Part shown: piece by piece, positions 27,542 through 35,638 of the stretch
Position numbering within the stretch: position 1 is the stretch's first letter
Layout of the letters: each line of letters starts with the position of its first letter
From: a candidate division TA06 bacterium
GTDB taxonomy: Bacteria; Edwardsbacteria; AC1; EtOH8
Assembly: GCA_016235665.1 (NCBI GenBank)
Contig: JACRJI010000015.1
Coordinates: 48,501 to 112,500 of the forward strand
Direction of reading: 5' to 3'
Length of the DNA stretch: 64,000 bases
Notes under the pieces: model-generated
Told to the model about the DNA's origin: nothing
What the model saw: the letters and a program-made list of their open reading frames with translations, nothing else
Database searches by the model: none
Made by a program: the position numbers and the translations under genes

Positions 27542-27804
27542 GGAAGTTTTAGTTCGGGATGGACGCTTATTTGTTTATGCTGTCTTCCTTTGGGCTCAAA
27601 ATGGACATATCCTTCGGCCACTGCGAACAGTGTGTCATCTGTACCCCGCATCACGTTGGTGCCGGGATAGAACTTGGTGCCCCGCTGCCGGACCAGCACC
27701 GCACCGGACAGGACCTTCTGGTTGCCGAAGACCTTTATTCCCAATCGCTGGGAATTACTGTCACGGCCGTTCTTGGAAGAGCCTAAACCTTTTTTATGTG
27801 CCAT
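27529..27804 (-). CDS. rpmA: Ribosomal protein bL27
   Basis: A 91-residue large-subunit protein whose N-terminal tail reaches the peptidyl-transferase centre. It starts [20 protein letters not shown], with no cleavable N-terminal extension of the Firmicutes type. [25 protein letters not shown] sequence (here [20 protein letters not shown]) and GRDSN are typical. The ATG overlaps the rplU stop by one base (TAATG), so the two are coupled. An intrinsic terminator begins within its last codons. Confidence 0.97.
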   Translation of the reverse strand: MAHKKGLGSSKNGRDSNSQRLGIKVFGNQKVLSGAVLVRQRGTKFYPGTNVMRGTDDTLFAVAEGYVHFEPKGRQHKQISVHPELKLPASK

Positions 27805-28274
27805 TATTTCTTTCCTCCCTTAACCGCGGCCGGCTTGGCCGGTTCGGTCTTGGCTGATTTGGTTTCTATTTTTTCGGCCGCCGCCTTTTTAGGCAGGGCT
27901 TTTTTTACGGCCTTCTTTTTAGCGGATCCGGGCCGGGCCAGTTTCTCCAGCGGTTTGACCGTAGGATGGCTTACCTTTTCGATGAACAGTTCGGTAAAAT
28001 GGGTCCGGGCGCCCCAGTGGCGCCGGTAGTCCTTTTTGGGTTTGTAAATCATGCCCACTATCTTGGCTGAACGGGGGTGTCCGACCACGGTGGCTTCCAC
28101 CACGGCGTCCTTGACGGTGGGAGAACCCACCACGATATCCTGGCCGTTGGAGACCAGCAGTATCTTTTCTATCTTATATTTTTCGCCTTCCTTGGCGTCG
28201 ATCCGGGGGATCCTGACCTTGGCGTTCTGGAAGACCCGGACCTGGGTCCCGCCGCATTCTATTACTGCATACAT
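27804..28274 (-). CDS. rplU: Ribosomal protein bL21 with a basic C-terminal tail
   Basis: A 156-residue bL21. Residues 1-105 are the ordinary protein ([14 protein letters not shown] start, [14 protein letters not shown] near the end; KRRK is usually H/GHRQ there). About 45 further residues are an Ala/Lys/Pro-rich, low-complexity basic tail ([18 protein letters not shown]), making it roughly half as long again as the E. coli protein. Such tails occur in several candidate lineages. Gene order rplU-rpmA is the conserved one; obgE does not follow here. Confidence 0.93.
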   Translation of the reverse strand: MYAVIECGGTQVRVFQNAKVRIPRIDAKEGEKYKIEKILLVSNGQDIVVGSPTVKDAVVEATVVGHPRSAKIVGMIYKPKKDYRRHWGARTHFTELFIEKVSHPTVKPLEKLARPGSAKKKAVKKALPKKAAAEKIETKSAKTEPAKPAAVKGGKK

Positions 28275-28322
28275 GGTGTTTTAATTTCTCCTAATGCTTC
28301 TTTATGATGGCCTGAATTGTTT

Positions 28323-28670
28323 TTACTTGGTGCCGCCCGGCAGCGGCTGGGCGGGCTGTTCCTGCGGCTGGGCCGGGGCCGTTTGGCCCTGTTGCAGGGA
28401 TTTTTCGATGGCGGAGCGGGCCTTGGCCTGGCGCCCGGACATGAAGGACAGGGAAAGCGAGGTCAGCATGAACATCACAGCCAGCACGGTGGTGGCCCTG
28501 GTCAGGAACGGGGCGGCGCCCCGGCCTCCGAACATTTGCTCGGTGTCTCCACCCATGGCCGAACCCAGTCCGCCCTTGCCGGTCTGCATCAATACTATTC
28601 CGATCAAAAGCAGGCAGCCTATCACGTGAATGATGAGTAGCAGATTGTACACTTTTGTCTTGCCTTTCAA
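28323..28670 (-). CDS. secG: Protein translocase subunit SecG
   Basis: A 115-residue SecG with two membrane helices (about residues 8-27 and 60-80) joined by the conserved loop LMQTGKGGLGSAMGG, then MFGGRGAAPFLTRATTVLA, which is diagnostic. The C-terminus is a Gln/Pro/Ala-rich cytoplasmic tail. SecG assists SecYE-SecA preprotein export. It lies 13 bp after tpiA, a frequent pairing in bacteria, and about 50 bp before rplU. Confidence 0.93.
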   Translation of the reverse strand: MKGKTKVYNLLLIIHVIGCLLLIGIVLMQTGKGGLGSAMGGDTEQMFGGRGAAPFLTRATTVLAVMFMLTSLSLSFMSGRQAKARSAIEKSLQQGQTAPAQPQEQPAQPLPGGTK

Positions 28671-28683
28671 AATGGAGGATGCT

Positions 28684-29439
28684 TTATCGCTTGAACTTTA
28701 TTATCCTGGAAAACGATTCCGGATCAAGGCTGGCCCCGCCCACCAGCGCTCCGTCGATATCGGGCTGGTCCATCAGCTCGGCAATGTTCTCCGGCTTGAC
28801 GCTGCCGCCGTACTGGATCCTGACGCCGTCCGCGGTCTCTCTCCCCCATATTTCTGAGAGAAGCTTCCGCAGGTACTGGTGGACCTCCTGGGCCTGTTCC
28901 TTGGTGGCGGTGACCCCGGTACCGATGGCCCAAACCGGTTCGTAGGCCAGCACCATTTTAAGCGGGTCGGACAGGCTAATGCCTTCCAGACCCTTTAACA
29001 CCTGGCCCTTTAAGACATCGAAGGTCTGTTTCTGATTGCGCTGATCCAGGGTTTCGCCAATGCAGAAAATCGGACACAACCCAAAGCCCATGACGGCTTT
29101 GAGCTTCCTATTGATTAGAGCGTCGTCTTCACCGAAATATTGACGGCGCTCAGAATGGCCAATTATAACATATTTGCATCCAAAGTCAAGCAAAAACTTG
29201 GGAGAAACCTCGCCTGTAAAGGCCCCCTTTTCCTGATAATGGCAGTTCTGGGCACCCAGTTCTATTCTTGTATTTTTGACGATCTCCGATACCTCCGGCA
29301 GGGCGGTAAAAGGCGGACATAAAACCATTTGAACATCTTGAGAGCCTTTAACTTTTTCAACGATGCCCGCTGCCAATAACCTGGCTTCGTCCAAAGTTTT
29401 ATACATTTTCCAATTTCCGGCGATAATGGGCGTACGCAT
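28684..29439 (-). CDS. tpiA: Triosephosphate isomerase
   Basis: A 251-residue TIM-barrel enzyme interconverting dihydroxyacetone phosphate and glyceraldehyde 3-phosphate. Substrate-binding NWKMYKT (N and K), catalytic histidine in IIGHSERR, catalytic glutamate in LAYEPVWAIGTG, and the phosphate loop YGGSVKPEN are all intact. Start supported by AAGGAG upstream. Likely first gene of the tpiA-secG-rplU-rpmA run. Confidence 0.97.
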   Translation of the reverse strand: MRTPIIAGNWKMYKTLDEARLLAAGIVEKVKGSQDVQMVLCPPFTALPEVSEIVKNTRIELGAQNCHYQEKGAFTGEVSPKFLLDFGCKYVIIGHSERRQYFGEDDALINRKLKAVMGFGLCPIFCIGETLDQRNQKQTFDVLKGQVLKGLEGISLSDPLKMVLAYEPVWAIGTGVTATKEQAQEVHQYLRKLLSEIWGRETADGVRIQYGGSVKPENIAELMDQPDIDGALVGGASLDPESFSRIIKFKR

Positions 29440-29478
29440 TTGACACTCCTTGTGCTGAGTTGAGACACTGCTTGCTGT

Positions 29479-29739
29479 TTACCGTTCATTGTTAATTGTT
29501 TCTTCATCCTCCAAATCATCAAACAAATGCCTCTTGCGCCACAGGTGAAACCCCAGCCGAATGACCCCATAACCAAGGACCAAGCCTACCAAAGGCCAAA
29601 ACTGCTCCCCCGCTGGGTTTTTGTGGAGCAGGTAGCGCAGGACCAGCAGGGAAAGTCCAAACAGAATCACCACCACGCTGGAGGTCACGTTGAACCACCA
29701 GCGGATCATCCGCCTTTTTATCTCAACTTCGTTTATCAA
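29479..29739 (-). CDS. Small membrane protein of unknown function
   Basis: An 86-residue protein with two predicted membrane helices (about residues 17-35 and 46-63) and a charged C-terminal tail LWRKRHLFDDLEDEE. The proposed start is TTG with AAGG six bases before it; the first ATG (29709) would remove ten residues of the N-terminal charged segment. I do not recognise a family. It sits between hppA and tpiA and may be co-transcribed with tpiA. Confidence 0.6.
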   Translation of the reverse strand: MINEVEIKRRMIRWWFNVTSSVVVILFGLSLLVLRYLLHKNPAGEQFWPLVGLVLGYGVIRLGFHLWRKRHLFDDLEDEETINNER

Positions 29740-29777
29740 AATTTACCTTGATCTCTTCAACAAAAATTAAATCCGTT

Positions 29778-29795
29778 AATCATGTTTATCCTGTC
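29778..29795. repeat. AATCCTGTC-family intergenic repeat, single arm
   Basis: AATCATGTTTATCCTGTC matches 17 of 18 bases of the right arm of the palindrome at 45595-45649 and 14 of 18 of the copy at 50177-50194. Confidence 0.6.
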
Positions 29796-29817
29796 TGGGC
29801 CCGTGAAAAGTCGTGAT

Positions 29818-31902
29818 TCACTTCCCCAGGGATCTCAGGAACGGGGCTATCACCAGCGCCACCACGCTCATCAGCTTGATCAGGATGTTCAGCGACGGGC
29901 CGGCCGTGTCCTTGAAGGGGTCTCCCACCGTGTCGCCCACCACCGCGGCCATGTGGGCGTTGGACCCCTTGCCGCCGTGGGCCCCGCCTTCAATGTGCTT
30001 CTTGGCGTTGTCCCAGGCTCCGCCGGAGTTGGACATAAAGATGGCCAGCAGCACCCCGCTGACCGTGACCCCTGCCAGCAGCCCGCCCAGGGCTTCTATA
30101 TTCCACAGGCCGAAGACCACCGGCGAAACCACGGCCAGCAGGCCGGGCAGGATCATTTTTTTGATGGCCGCCGCTGTTGAAATATCCACGCACTTGGCGT
30201 AATCGGCCTCCACTCCTTCTTTCCCTTCCAGCAATCCGGGGATCTCCTTGAACTGGCGGCGCACCTCGGCCACCATGTCAAAGGCGGCAGCCCCCACTGC
30301 TTTTAGGGCCATGGAGCTGAAAAGGAATGGCAGCATGGCCCCCATGAAAAGCCCGGCGATGACCTCGGGCCGGGAGATGTCAATGGTTTTGATGCCGGCC
30401 TCGGCCTGAAAGGCCGAGAACAGCGCCAGGGCCGTCAGGGCGGCCGAACCGATGGCAAAACCCTTTCCGATGGCGGCGGTGGTGTTGCCCACCGCGTCCA
30501 GCCTGTCGGTACGCTCCCGGACCTCTGGCCCCTGGCGGCTCATCTGGGCTATGCCCCCGGCGTTGTCGGCGATGGGGCCGTAGGCGTCCACCGCCAGCTG
30601 GATCCCGGTGGTGGAAAGCATCCCCAGTGCGGCAATGGCGATGCCGTATAACCCGGCGAACTTGTAGGCCGCCACTATGGCCACAGCCAGGCAGGTCACC
30701 GGCAGGGCGGTGGACATCATTCCCAGGGATAGCCCGCCGATGATGGCAGTGGCCGGCCCGGTCAGGGCATGCTTGGCTATGCTGCGGGCCGGATGTTTTG
30801 ATTCAGAAGTGTAGTGTTCGGTCAGCAGGCCGATGGCGATCCCGGCCAGCAAGCCCACCACCACTGCGCCGAAGATCCCCCCAGCAGTAAGTGCCTTCAG
30901 GGTGCCGGTGGGGTTGCTGCTGAAATTGACGGCCTGGGGCACCAGCCATTTGGTCACTGGGTACATCAGAACTATAGCCAGGCCTCCGGCTCCGAAGGTT
31001 CCAAGATTCAGAGCCTGCTGTGGGTCGCCGTTGCCCTTCATCCGGACCGCAAAGGTTCCCAGGATGGAAACGATGATCCCCAGGGCGGCCAGCACCAAAG
31101 GCAGCATCACCAGGTTGATGCCGTAGAAAACCCCCAACACCATGGCCCCAACTATCGCCCCCACGTATGACTCGAAGAGGTCGGCCCCCATCCCGGCCAC
31201 GTCCCCCACGTTGTCGCCCACGTTGTCGGCGATCACCGCCGGGTTGCGAGGGTCATCCTCGGGGATCCCGGCCTCGACCTTGCCCACCAGATCGGCCCCC
31301 ACGTCGGCGGCCTTGGTGTAGATGCCGCCGCCCACCCGGGCAAACAGGGCTATGGAGGAGGCGCCCAGAGAGAAGCCGGAGATCACCGACAGCAGGCGGG
31401 ACATCTGGAACTCATCCCCTGTGCCGAAGCCCAGGACCTTGGTATACAGCAGGAACAACAGTGCCAGACCGGCCAGCCCCAGTCCCACCACCGACATTCC
31501 CATCACCGTGCCGCCGGAAAAGGCCACCATCAGGGCCTTGGGCAATCCGGTCTTGGCGGCCTGGGTGGTCCGGACATTGGCCTTGGTGGCCACCTTCATC
31601 CCGAAATAGCCGGACAGTCCGCTGCAGAAGGCTCCGAAGGCGAAGGACAACGCCACCAGAGGGCTTGAGCCTGTCTGGCTGAAGTTCATCCATCCCAGCA
31701 AGGCCGCCACTACAACCACGAAAAGGACCAGCACCCGGTACTCCCGCTTCAGGAAGGCCATGGCCCCGTCCCGGATGTGCCCGGCGATGACGTTCATCTT
31801 GGCGTCGCCCGGGTCCTGCCGGTTCACCCAGGAGGCCTTGAAATAAGCAAATACCAGAGCGGCTGCCCCGCCAGCCAATGCAATGATCAGATAATTGTTC
31901 AT
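29818..31902 (-). CDS. hppA: Membrane-bound proton/sodium-translocating pyrophosphatase, K+-dependent type
   Basis: A 694-residue polytopic pyrophosphatase (about 16 membrane helices) that couples PPi hydrolysis to cation export. The catalytic block [13 protein letters not shown] followed by [19 protein letters not shown] and GADLFESY is intact. The subclass-determining site reads [10 protein letters not shown]: alanine where K+-independent enzymes have lysine (GNTTKA), so by established subclass rules this one is K+-dependent, a group containing both Na+ and H+ pumps; which ion is pumped is not decided here. It has its own promoter and a palindrome in its leader. Saving energy from PPi suits an energy-limited anaerobe. 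Confidence 0.95.
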   Translation of the reverse strand: MNNYLIIALAGGAAALVFAYFKASWVNRQDPGDAKMNVIAGHIRDGAMAFLKREYRVLVLFVVVVAALLGWMNFSQTGSSPLVALSFAFGAFCSGLSGYFGMKVATKANVRTTQAAKTGLPKALMVAFSGGTVMGMSVVGLGLAGLALLFLLYTKVLGFGTGDEFQMSRLLSVISGFSLGASSIALFARVGGGIYTKAADVGADLVGKVEAGIPEDDPRNPAVIADNVGDNVGDVAGMGADLFESYVGAIVGAMVLGVFYGINLVMLPLVLAALGIIVSILGTFAVRMKGNGDPQQALNLGTFGAGGLAIVLMYPVTKWLVPQAVNFSSNPTGTLKALTAGGIFGAVVVGLLAGIAIGLLTEHYTSESKHPARSIAKHALTGPATAIIGGLSLGMMSTALPVTCLAVAIVAAYKFAGLYGIAIAALGMLSTTGIQLAVDAYGPIADNAGGIAQMSRQGPEVRERTDRLDAVGNTTAAIGKGFAIGSAALTALALFSAFQAEAGIKTIDISRPEVIAGLFMGAMLPFLFSSMALKAVGAAAFDMVAEVRRQFKEIPGLLEGKEGVEADYAKCVDISTAAAIKKMILPGLLAVVSPVVFGLWNIEALGGLLAGVTVSGVLLAIFMSNSGGAWDNAKKHIEGGAHGGKGSNAHMAAVVGDTVGDPFKDTAGPSLNILIKLMSVVALVIAPFLRSLGK

Positions 31903-31926
31903 AATCTGGTTGAGTTCATCTTTTAT

Positions 31927-31947
31927 ACGGTCTTATAATAAGACCGT
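31927..31947. promoter_or_regulatory. Palindrome in the hppA leader, possible operator
   Basis: ACGGTCTTA, 3-nt spacer, TAAGACCGT: a perfect 9-bp inverted repeat located about 13-33 nt after the predicted hppA transcription start. There is no T run, so it is not a terminator; an operator or mRNA hairpin is possible. Confidence 0.5.
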
Positions 31948-31966
31948 GGTTTATTATCTAACTTGG

Positions 31967-31995
31967 ATTTTACCAGAGATGAACACATATTTCAA
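31967..31995 (-). promoter_or_regulatory. Promoter of hppA
   Basis: Minus-strand TTGAAA (31995-31990), 17-bp spacer, TAAAAT (31972-31967); start near 31960, leader about 58 nt. Confidence 0.65.
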
Positions 31996-32113
31996 TGCTT
32001 TTTCGTTTATTAACACTTATTTGACAAAAGATCCCTTAATGAAAAAAGCGGCCTGGTTAAAGCCGTTCATAAGACGCAATACCATGTTACGACAGCAACG
32101 CCCTTCTTTTCTT

Positions 32114-32941
32114 TTAGTATAAAGGCATGGTCGCTATTATATTCAGTATTTCACTTTGATATTTTTCCATTGTTCTAATGTTGTTGTCATCGAATATCTT
32201 GCCAGCCTGATAAATATTCCCACTGTAATACCTATAGGCCCAAGGCAATGTTGTTAATACTAACTCCCAATAGTCTTTGTGATATAATGAATGATATACA
32301 GTGCCCATGAAAAATGCGTTTAACGCAAACGCATTCACTCCTTTTCCGTAACTTCCGCCGAGGATTTGCCCAAATCCAGGGATCAATGCGGATAGATATT
32401 TATTTTTAGCACTGTTCCCCAGTTGGGGAGGCGTTATCGAATCGATCATCATTGAAAGGCTGTCATTACCCAATGATTTCAATATACCCATAGCCTTGTC
32501 AAATTTATTTTGCTTTAACAAGCAAATGCTCTGGAATACTTTTGCTTTAAATGCTAAGGAGTCATTGTCTGTAAAATTGGCCAAATTAATAAATTCAAAC
32601 TCAGCATTTACAGGTTTGTCGGATTTTAAATATATTAAACCCATCGTAAAATATATTGCATCTTTCAAACTGTCTTTATTACAAATGCTCAAAGCGTTAT
32701 TCATATGACTCATTGCCTCATCATATTTACCCAAGTAGGAGTAACATATCGCAATTTTATAATGGATATAATCTGAACCTTTTGTCGTATCGCCTAAATA
32801 TATCATTCGTTTATATTCAGTGATAGCTTCCCTGTATATTTCGCAAGAAATAAGCTTATCTGCATCATGTTCATTTGATAGACATATGCCTTGCAATAGA
32901 GACAATAGGAGTGACATTATCAATACTCTTCTAGTTGTCAT
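32114..32941 (-). CDS. Exported TPR protein with C-terminal membrane domain
   Basis: A protein of about 275 residues from the ATG at 32941 (MTTRRVLIMSLLLSLLQG), which starts with a signal peptide; a longer start at 32965 overlaps the upstream gene by 35 bp. The N-terminal two-thirds are four to five tetratricopeptide repeats. The C-terminal part has KYLSALIPGFGQILGGSYGKG and hydrophobic helices, a layout like DUF5683-type proteins. It is a paralogue of the next gene upstream, sharing the TPR-then-SAxIPGxGxxxxG build, so the pair arose by tandem duplication. AT-rich. Function unknown; envelope location likely. Confidence 0.7.
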   Translation of the reverse strand: MTTRRVLIMSLLLSLLQGICLSNEHDADKLISCEIYREAITEYKRMIYLGDTTKGSDYIHYKIAICYSYLGKYDEAMSHMNNALSICNKDSLKDAIYFTMGLIYLKSDKPVNAEFEFINLANFTDNDSLAFKAKVFQSICLLKQNKFDKAMGILKSLGNDSLSMMIDSITPPQLGNSAKNKYLSALIPGFGQILGGSYGKGVNAFALNAFFMGTVYHSLYHKDYWELVLTTLPWAYRYYSGNIYQAGKIFDDNNIRTMEKYQSEILNIIATMPLY

Positions 32942-33770
32942 CATAAACACCGTTGTAATCATCAATTGCTTGATTATATTTCAATCTTTGTCGGTTATTA
33001 TATTCATCTGCTGCTTTTATGGAACCATAAATATTGCCAAGATAAAATACACCCCCTATCAATCCCATAACCCACCCCTTTGCTGAATTTGAACCTTCTT
33101 CCTCAAAGTAGCGGTAGGCCTGAAACCCAAGAGTTCCGCACATTATCATAGAGGATACGCCGTCGTAAAGCCTTCCGGAATAGATACGCCCAGTCCCAGG
33201 GATAATTGCAGACATTATGCCAGATACTGCTCTGTTTCGCGCAGGCAACTCATCACCCAGTTTAATAAGAGTATCTATCTTCAGATTGTAATCGATATTG
33301 TATCTGCTTGCCATAAATATTTGATTTTCCTTCAAATACATTTTAGCGTCAAGTAAAGCACTTTGTTGCTTTATATTATGATTGCCTTTGTCAATTTTTC
33401 CCATAAACGCTTTTGCGCTGTCGTAATTGCATGTTTTGTAATAGATAAATCCGATCTTATATATAACTGAATCTGAGTTACTGTCTTTTGATGAATACCC
33501 GATGCTCCTTTTATACCAATCAATCGCCTTCTGTCCATTACCCATTTCATCATAACAACGACCTATTTTATAATGAATCAATGCAGAATTACTATCCAAG
33601 GTGAATAGTATTGCTTTTTGATATTCAATAATAGCGGCTTCCCAGTCTTTCTCATTGCACAGAAAGTCCCCAAACTGCACATAATCATATGGTCGATTTT
33701 CAAACGCCAACGATATGCCGGTATACGATAATAAAAACAGGATCGATAAATAGAATTTTACCTGGTTCAT
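32931..33770 (-). CDS. Exported TPR protein, paralogue of the downstream gene
   Basis: A 279-residue protein with an N-terminal signal (FYLSILFLLSYTGISLA), tetratricopeptide repeats over roughly residues 30-150, and a C-terminal region with SGIMSAIIPGTGRIYSG and two short hydrophobic segments (SSMIMCGTLGF and GWVMGLIGGVFYLG). It ends in a charged tail. It overlaps the downstream paralogue by 11 bp and follows the YidD-like gene by 26 bp, so the four genes 32114-34926 read as one operon. No enzymatic motif is seen. Confidence 0.7.
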   Translation of the reverse strand: MNQVKFYLSILFLLSYTGISLAFENRPYDYVQFGDFLCNEKDWEAAIIEYQKAILFTLDSNSALIHYKIGRCYDEMGNGQKAIDWYKRSIGYSSKDSNSDSVIYKIGFIYYKTCNYDSAKAFMGKIDKGNHNIKQQSALLDAKMYLKENQIFMASRYNIDYNLKIDTLIKLGDELPARNRAVSGIMSAIIPGTGRIYSGRLYDGVSSMIMCGTLGFQAYRYFEEEGSNSAKGWVMGLIGGVFYLGNIYGSIKAADEYNNRQRLKYNQAIDDYNGVYDDN

Positions 33771-33796
33771 TAGAATAATTCTCCCGAAAAATACAG

Positions 33797-34216
33797 TTAT
33801 TTACGAAGGGGGTCACTTGCTCTGCCCAATGAATCTATATCGTAATATTTAATACCCAAACTATGGCAACGCTGCAGCCTGTCAGAAATAATTATTGACC
33901 CTTTGATCAAGCCGAATCGCTCTATGCATTCCATGCCATAGGATGAACAGGATGGAAAGAACACGCAACTGGGCCTATCCTGGCTAGAGATGAATGACTT
34001 ATAGTACTTTATTAATCCTATGCTAATTATTTTCATTTCCGAATATTCGAAGGGTTTTTGTTTTCTCACAATGATAGAATCATTTGTCCCTTTGTTATTT
34101 ACTGGGCTTATAAAATTAATGTCATCGATAAATGATCCCCCTCCGTGCATCCCAGCACAAGTAATAATCGGACAGCAAACAATGAGGATCGTTAAAGCAA
34201 GTACGACATTTTTCAT
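33797..34216 (-). CDS. YidD-like protein with an N-terminal signal peptide
   Basis: A 139-residue protein. The C-terminal 75 residues match YidD, the small membrane-protein insertion efficiency factor: IKYYKSFISS, CVFFPSCSSYGMECIERFG, and SDRLQRCHSLG with the three conserved cysteines (C84, C90, C117). Unlike ordinary YidD (about 70-85 residues, cytoplasmic, by rnpA/yidC), this one has about 60 extra N-terminal residues beginning with an export signal (VVLALTILIVCCPIITCAG). If cleaved, the YidD fold would lie outside the cytoplasm. It overlaps the LolA-like gene by 4 bp and has no rnpA, rpmH or yidC nearby. Role unknown. Confidence 0.75.
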   Translation of the reverse strand: MKNVVLALTILIVCCPIITCAGMHGGGSFIDDINFISPVNNKGTNDSIIVRKQKPFEYSEMKIISIGLIKYYKSFISSQDRPSCVFFPSCSSYGMECIERFGLIKGSIIISDRLQRCHSLGIKYYDIDSLGRASDPLRK

Positions 34217-34926
34217 TTAACAACCTCTATCTTAATGTTACCTTCAGGATATACATTCAAGACACTTTCCGGAATAGGTATGTTTATACTTACGTTTTCG
34301 ATCATAATATGCTCATAATAGATGGCTCCGCTCTTTTTCGTTTCAGTATTTACAGATAATGGAAAATCAACTCCGTTTATCTTTCTATATTCGTCAAAAT
34401 GGAATTGTGAATAATTCTTAAAATTGATTTCCCGCAATTCCACTTTACTTAACAGCCTATCCACATGTATTGTTTGAGCCGGCCCCAATATACCCTTCAG
34501 TTTGCCTCCCGGCTCCCAAGTTATATAAAGTGAATCATGACTTTTATATGTTTTCTTTATTGTATATCCTATTTCTGATAAGCCAATTCTATTATTGACA
34601 GTATGTAAGATTATATCTAGAAATGGCAATGATTTAAAATTCTTATATATGTATTTATATCCAGTTTTAACACCCGGGTAAAAAATCAACATGGAAGTAC
34701 TATCAAATATCATATATTGGATTGTAGGTGATTTAGTTTTTACCACGACATTATACGGCTTGTGATACCAAACAGTGCCAGAGATTATTTCCTCGGTGCC
34801 ATTATGCACCTTCTCGAGGTTGAAATCAAAATTCAGCCACTCAATTTTCTGACCGATGCAATCACTTCCCATAAAAAGGCTAACGAATAGCGCTACCAGC
34901 AGCAATAAAACTGTTTTAATGCTCAT
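34213..34926 (-). CDS. LolA-like outer-membrane lipoprotein carrier-fold protein
   Basis: A 237-residue exported protein with a signal peptide (TVLLLLVALFVSLFMGSDCIG). The mature region follows the LolA/LolB-fold order: an SGTVWYHKPYNVVVKTKSP strand pair, a MIFDSTSMLIFYPG strand, then LYITWEPGG and a VELREINFKNY amphipathic strand. Proteins of this fold bind lipids or lipoproteins in the periplasm. Sequence similarity to true LolA is only in pattern, so the cargo is unknown. It is the first gene of the AT-rich exported-protein operon and lies just downstream of a strong hairpin. Confidence 0.6.
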   Translation of the reverse strand: MSIKTVLLLLVALFVSLFMGSDCIGQKIEWLNFDFNLEKVHNGTEEIISGTVWYHKPYNVVVKTKSPTIQYMIFDSTSMLIFYPGVKTGYKYIYKNFKSLPFLDIILHTVNNRIGLSEIGYTIKKTYKSHDSLYITWEPGGKLKGILGPAQTIHVDRLLSKVELREINFKNYSQFHFDEYRKINGVDFPLSVNTETKKSGAIYYEHIMIENVSINIPIPESVLNVYPEGNIKIEVVK

Positions 34927-34945
34927 TATACTTATTATTTTTATG

Positions 34946-34987
34946 AATAAAATGGGTAGGGTACTTTAATACCCTACCCATTTTATT
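34946..34987 (-). terminator. Terminator after the small membrane protein gene (bidirectional hairpin)
   Basis: A perfect 18-bp stem (34946-34963 with 34970-34987) around a 6-nt loop; the arms themselves are flanked by T/A runs. It separates the 35003-35404 gene from the YidD-like operon. Confidence 0.85.
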
Positions 34988-35002
34988 GCTTGTTGGATGC
35001 CG

Positions 35003-35404
35003 TTAATTTGTTGTAGAACTTTCAGAATAGGTTAAAGCATAAAATAAAACAGATGCAACTGTACCAACCAAACAACCAGTCATTGCTGAAGAAGTGTTTC
35101 TGCTCTTTAACTTCTCTTTGTAACCGGCGGTATAACCGGCAACAAATTCTGGAGTTTTACCCAATAAATTTATACTATTGGGACTTGGCTCAACTACATA
35201 GGCAATCAACCAACCCACAACACCCAGAAGACAACCAAGAAGAAACCAGGTGGCTGTGCTTTGACTCAAAGCATCCGCTTCACCCGCCGATCTTCCCAGT
35301 TCAACATCATTGTTTTGTTGAGCAAAACTCAATGTTGGTAGAATCAATAACCACGCCACCAAAAATAACGAAATGCTTTTAAATAACGGTGATTTTTGAA
35401 ACAT
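35003..35404 (-). CDS. Small exported/membrane protein of unknown function
   Basis: A 133-residue protein with a signal peptide (ISLFLVAWLLILPTLSFAQ, cleavage after FAQ), then a short acidic region and two glycine-rich membrane helices (WFLLGCLLGVVGWLIAYVV and AMTGCLVGTVASVLFYAL) separated by a basic loop. I recognise no family. It is a single-gene unit between a perfect consensus promoter and an 18-bp-stem terminator, so it may be strongly expressed. Confidence 0.6.
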   Translation of the reverse strand: MFQKSPLFKSISLFLVAWLLILPTLSFAQQNNDVELGRSAGEADALSQSTATWFLLGCLLGVVGWLIAYVVEPSPNSINLLGKTPEFVAGYTAGYKEKLKSRNTSSAMTGCLVGTVASVLFYALTYSESSTTN

Positions 35405-35520
35405 TTTTTCCTCAAATAAAGTTATAAAGTTATATGGTTGCCTTTACAATACCTCTTTCCTTCATCAAGTTTGCTCATATGATGCAATTATTATAAAGTC
35501 TTATAATTACTATTTTCTTT

Positions 35521-35549
35521 ATTATAATAAAATAACACGGTTTTGTCAA
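35521..35549 (-). promoter_or_regulatory. Promoter of the 35003-35404 gene (perfect consensus)
   Basis: Minus-strand TTGACA (35549-35544), 17-bp spacer, TATAAT (35526-35521); leader of about 110 nt, AT-rich, with no clear hairpin. Confidence 0.8.
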
Positions 35550-35638
35550 TAAATTATTGCCCTCACTCCTCTAAATTGTCTTTGTGGAAATTTCACATAA
35601 ATAGAAGTATTAATCTGCTTAAGCTGGATTCCAATTCC

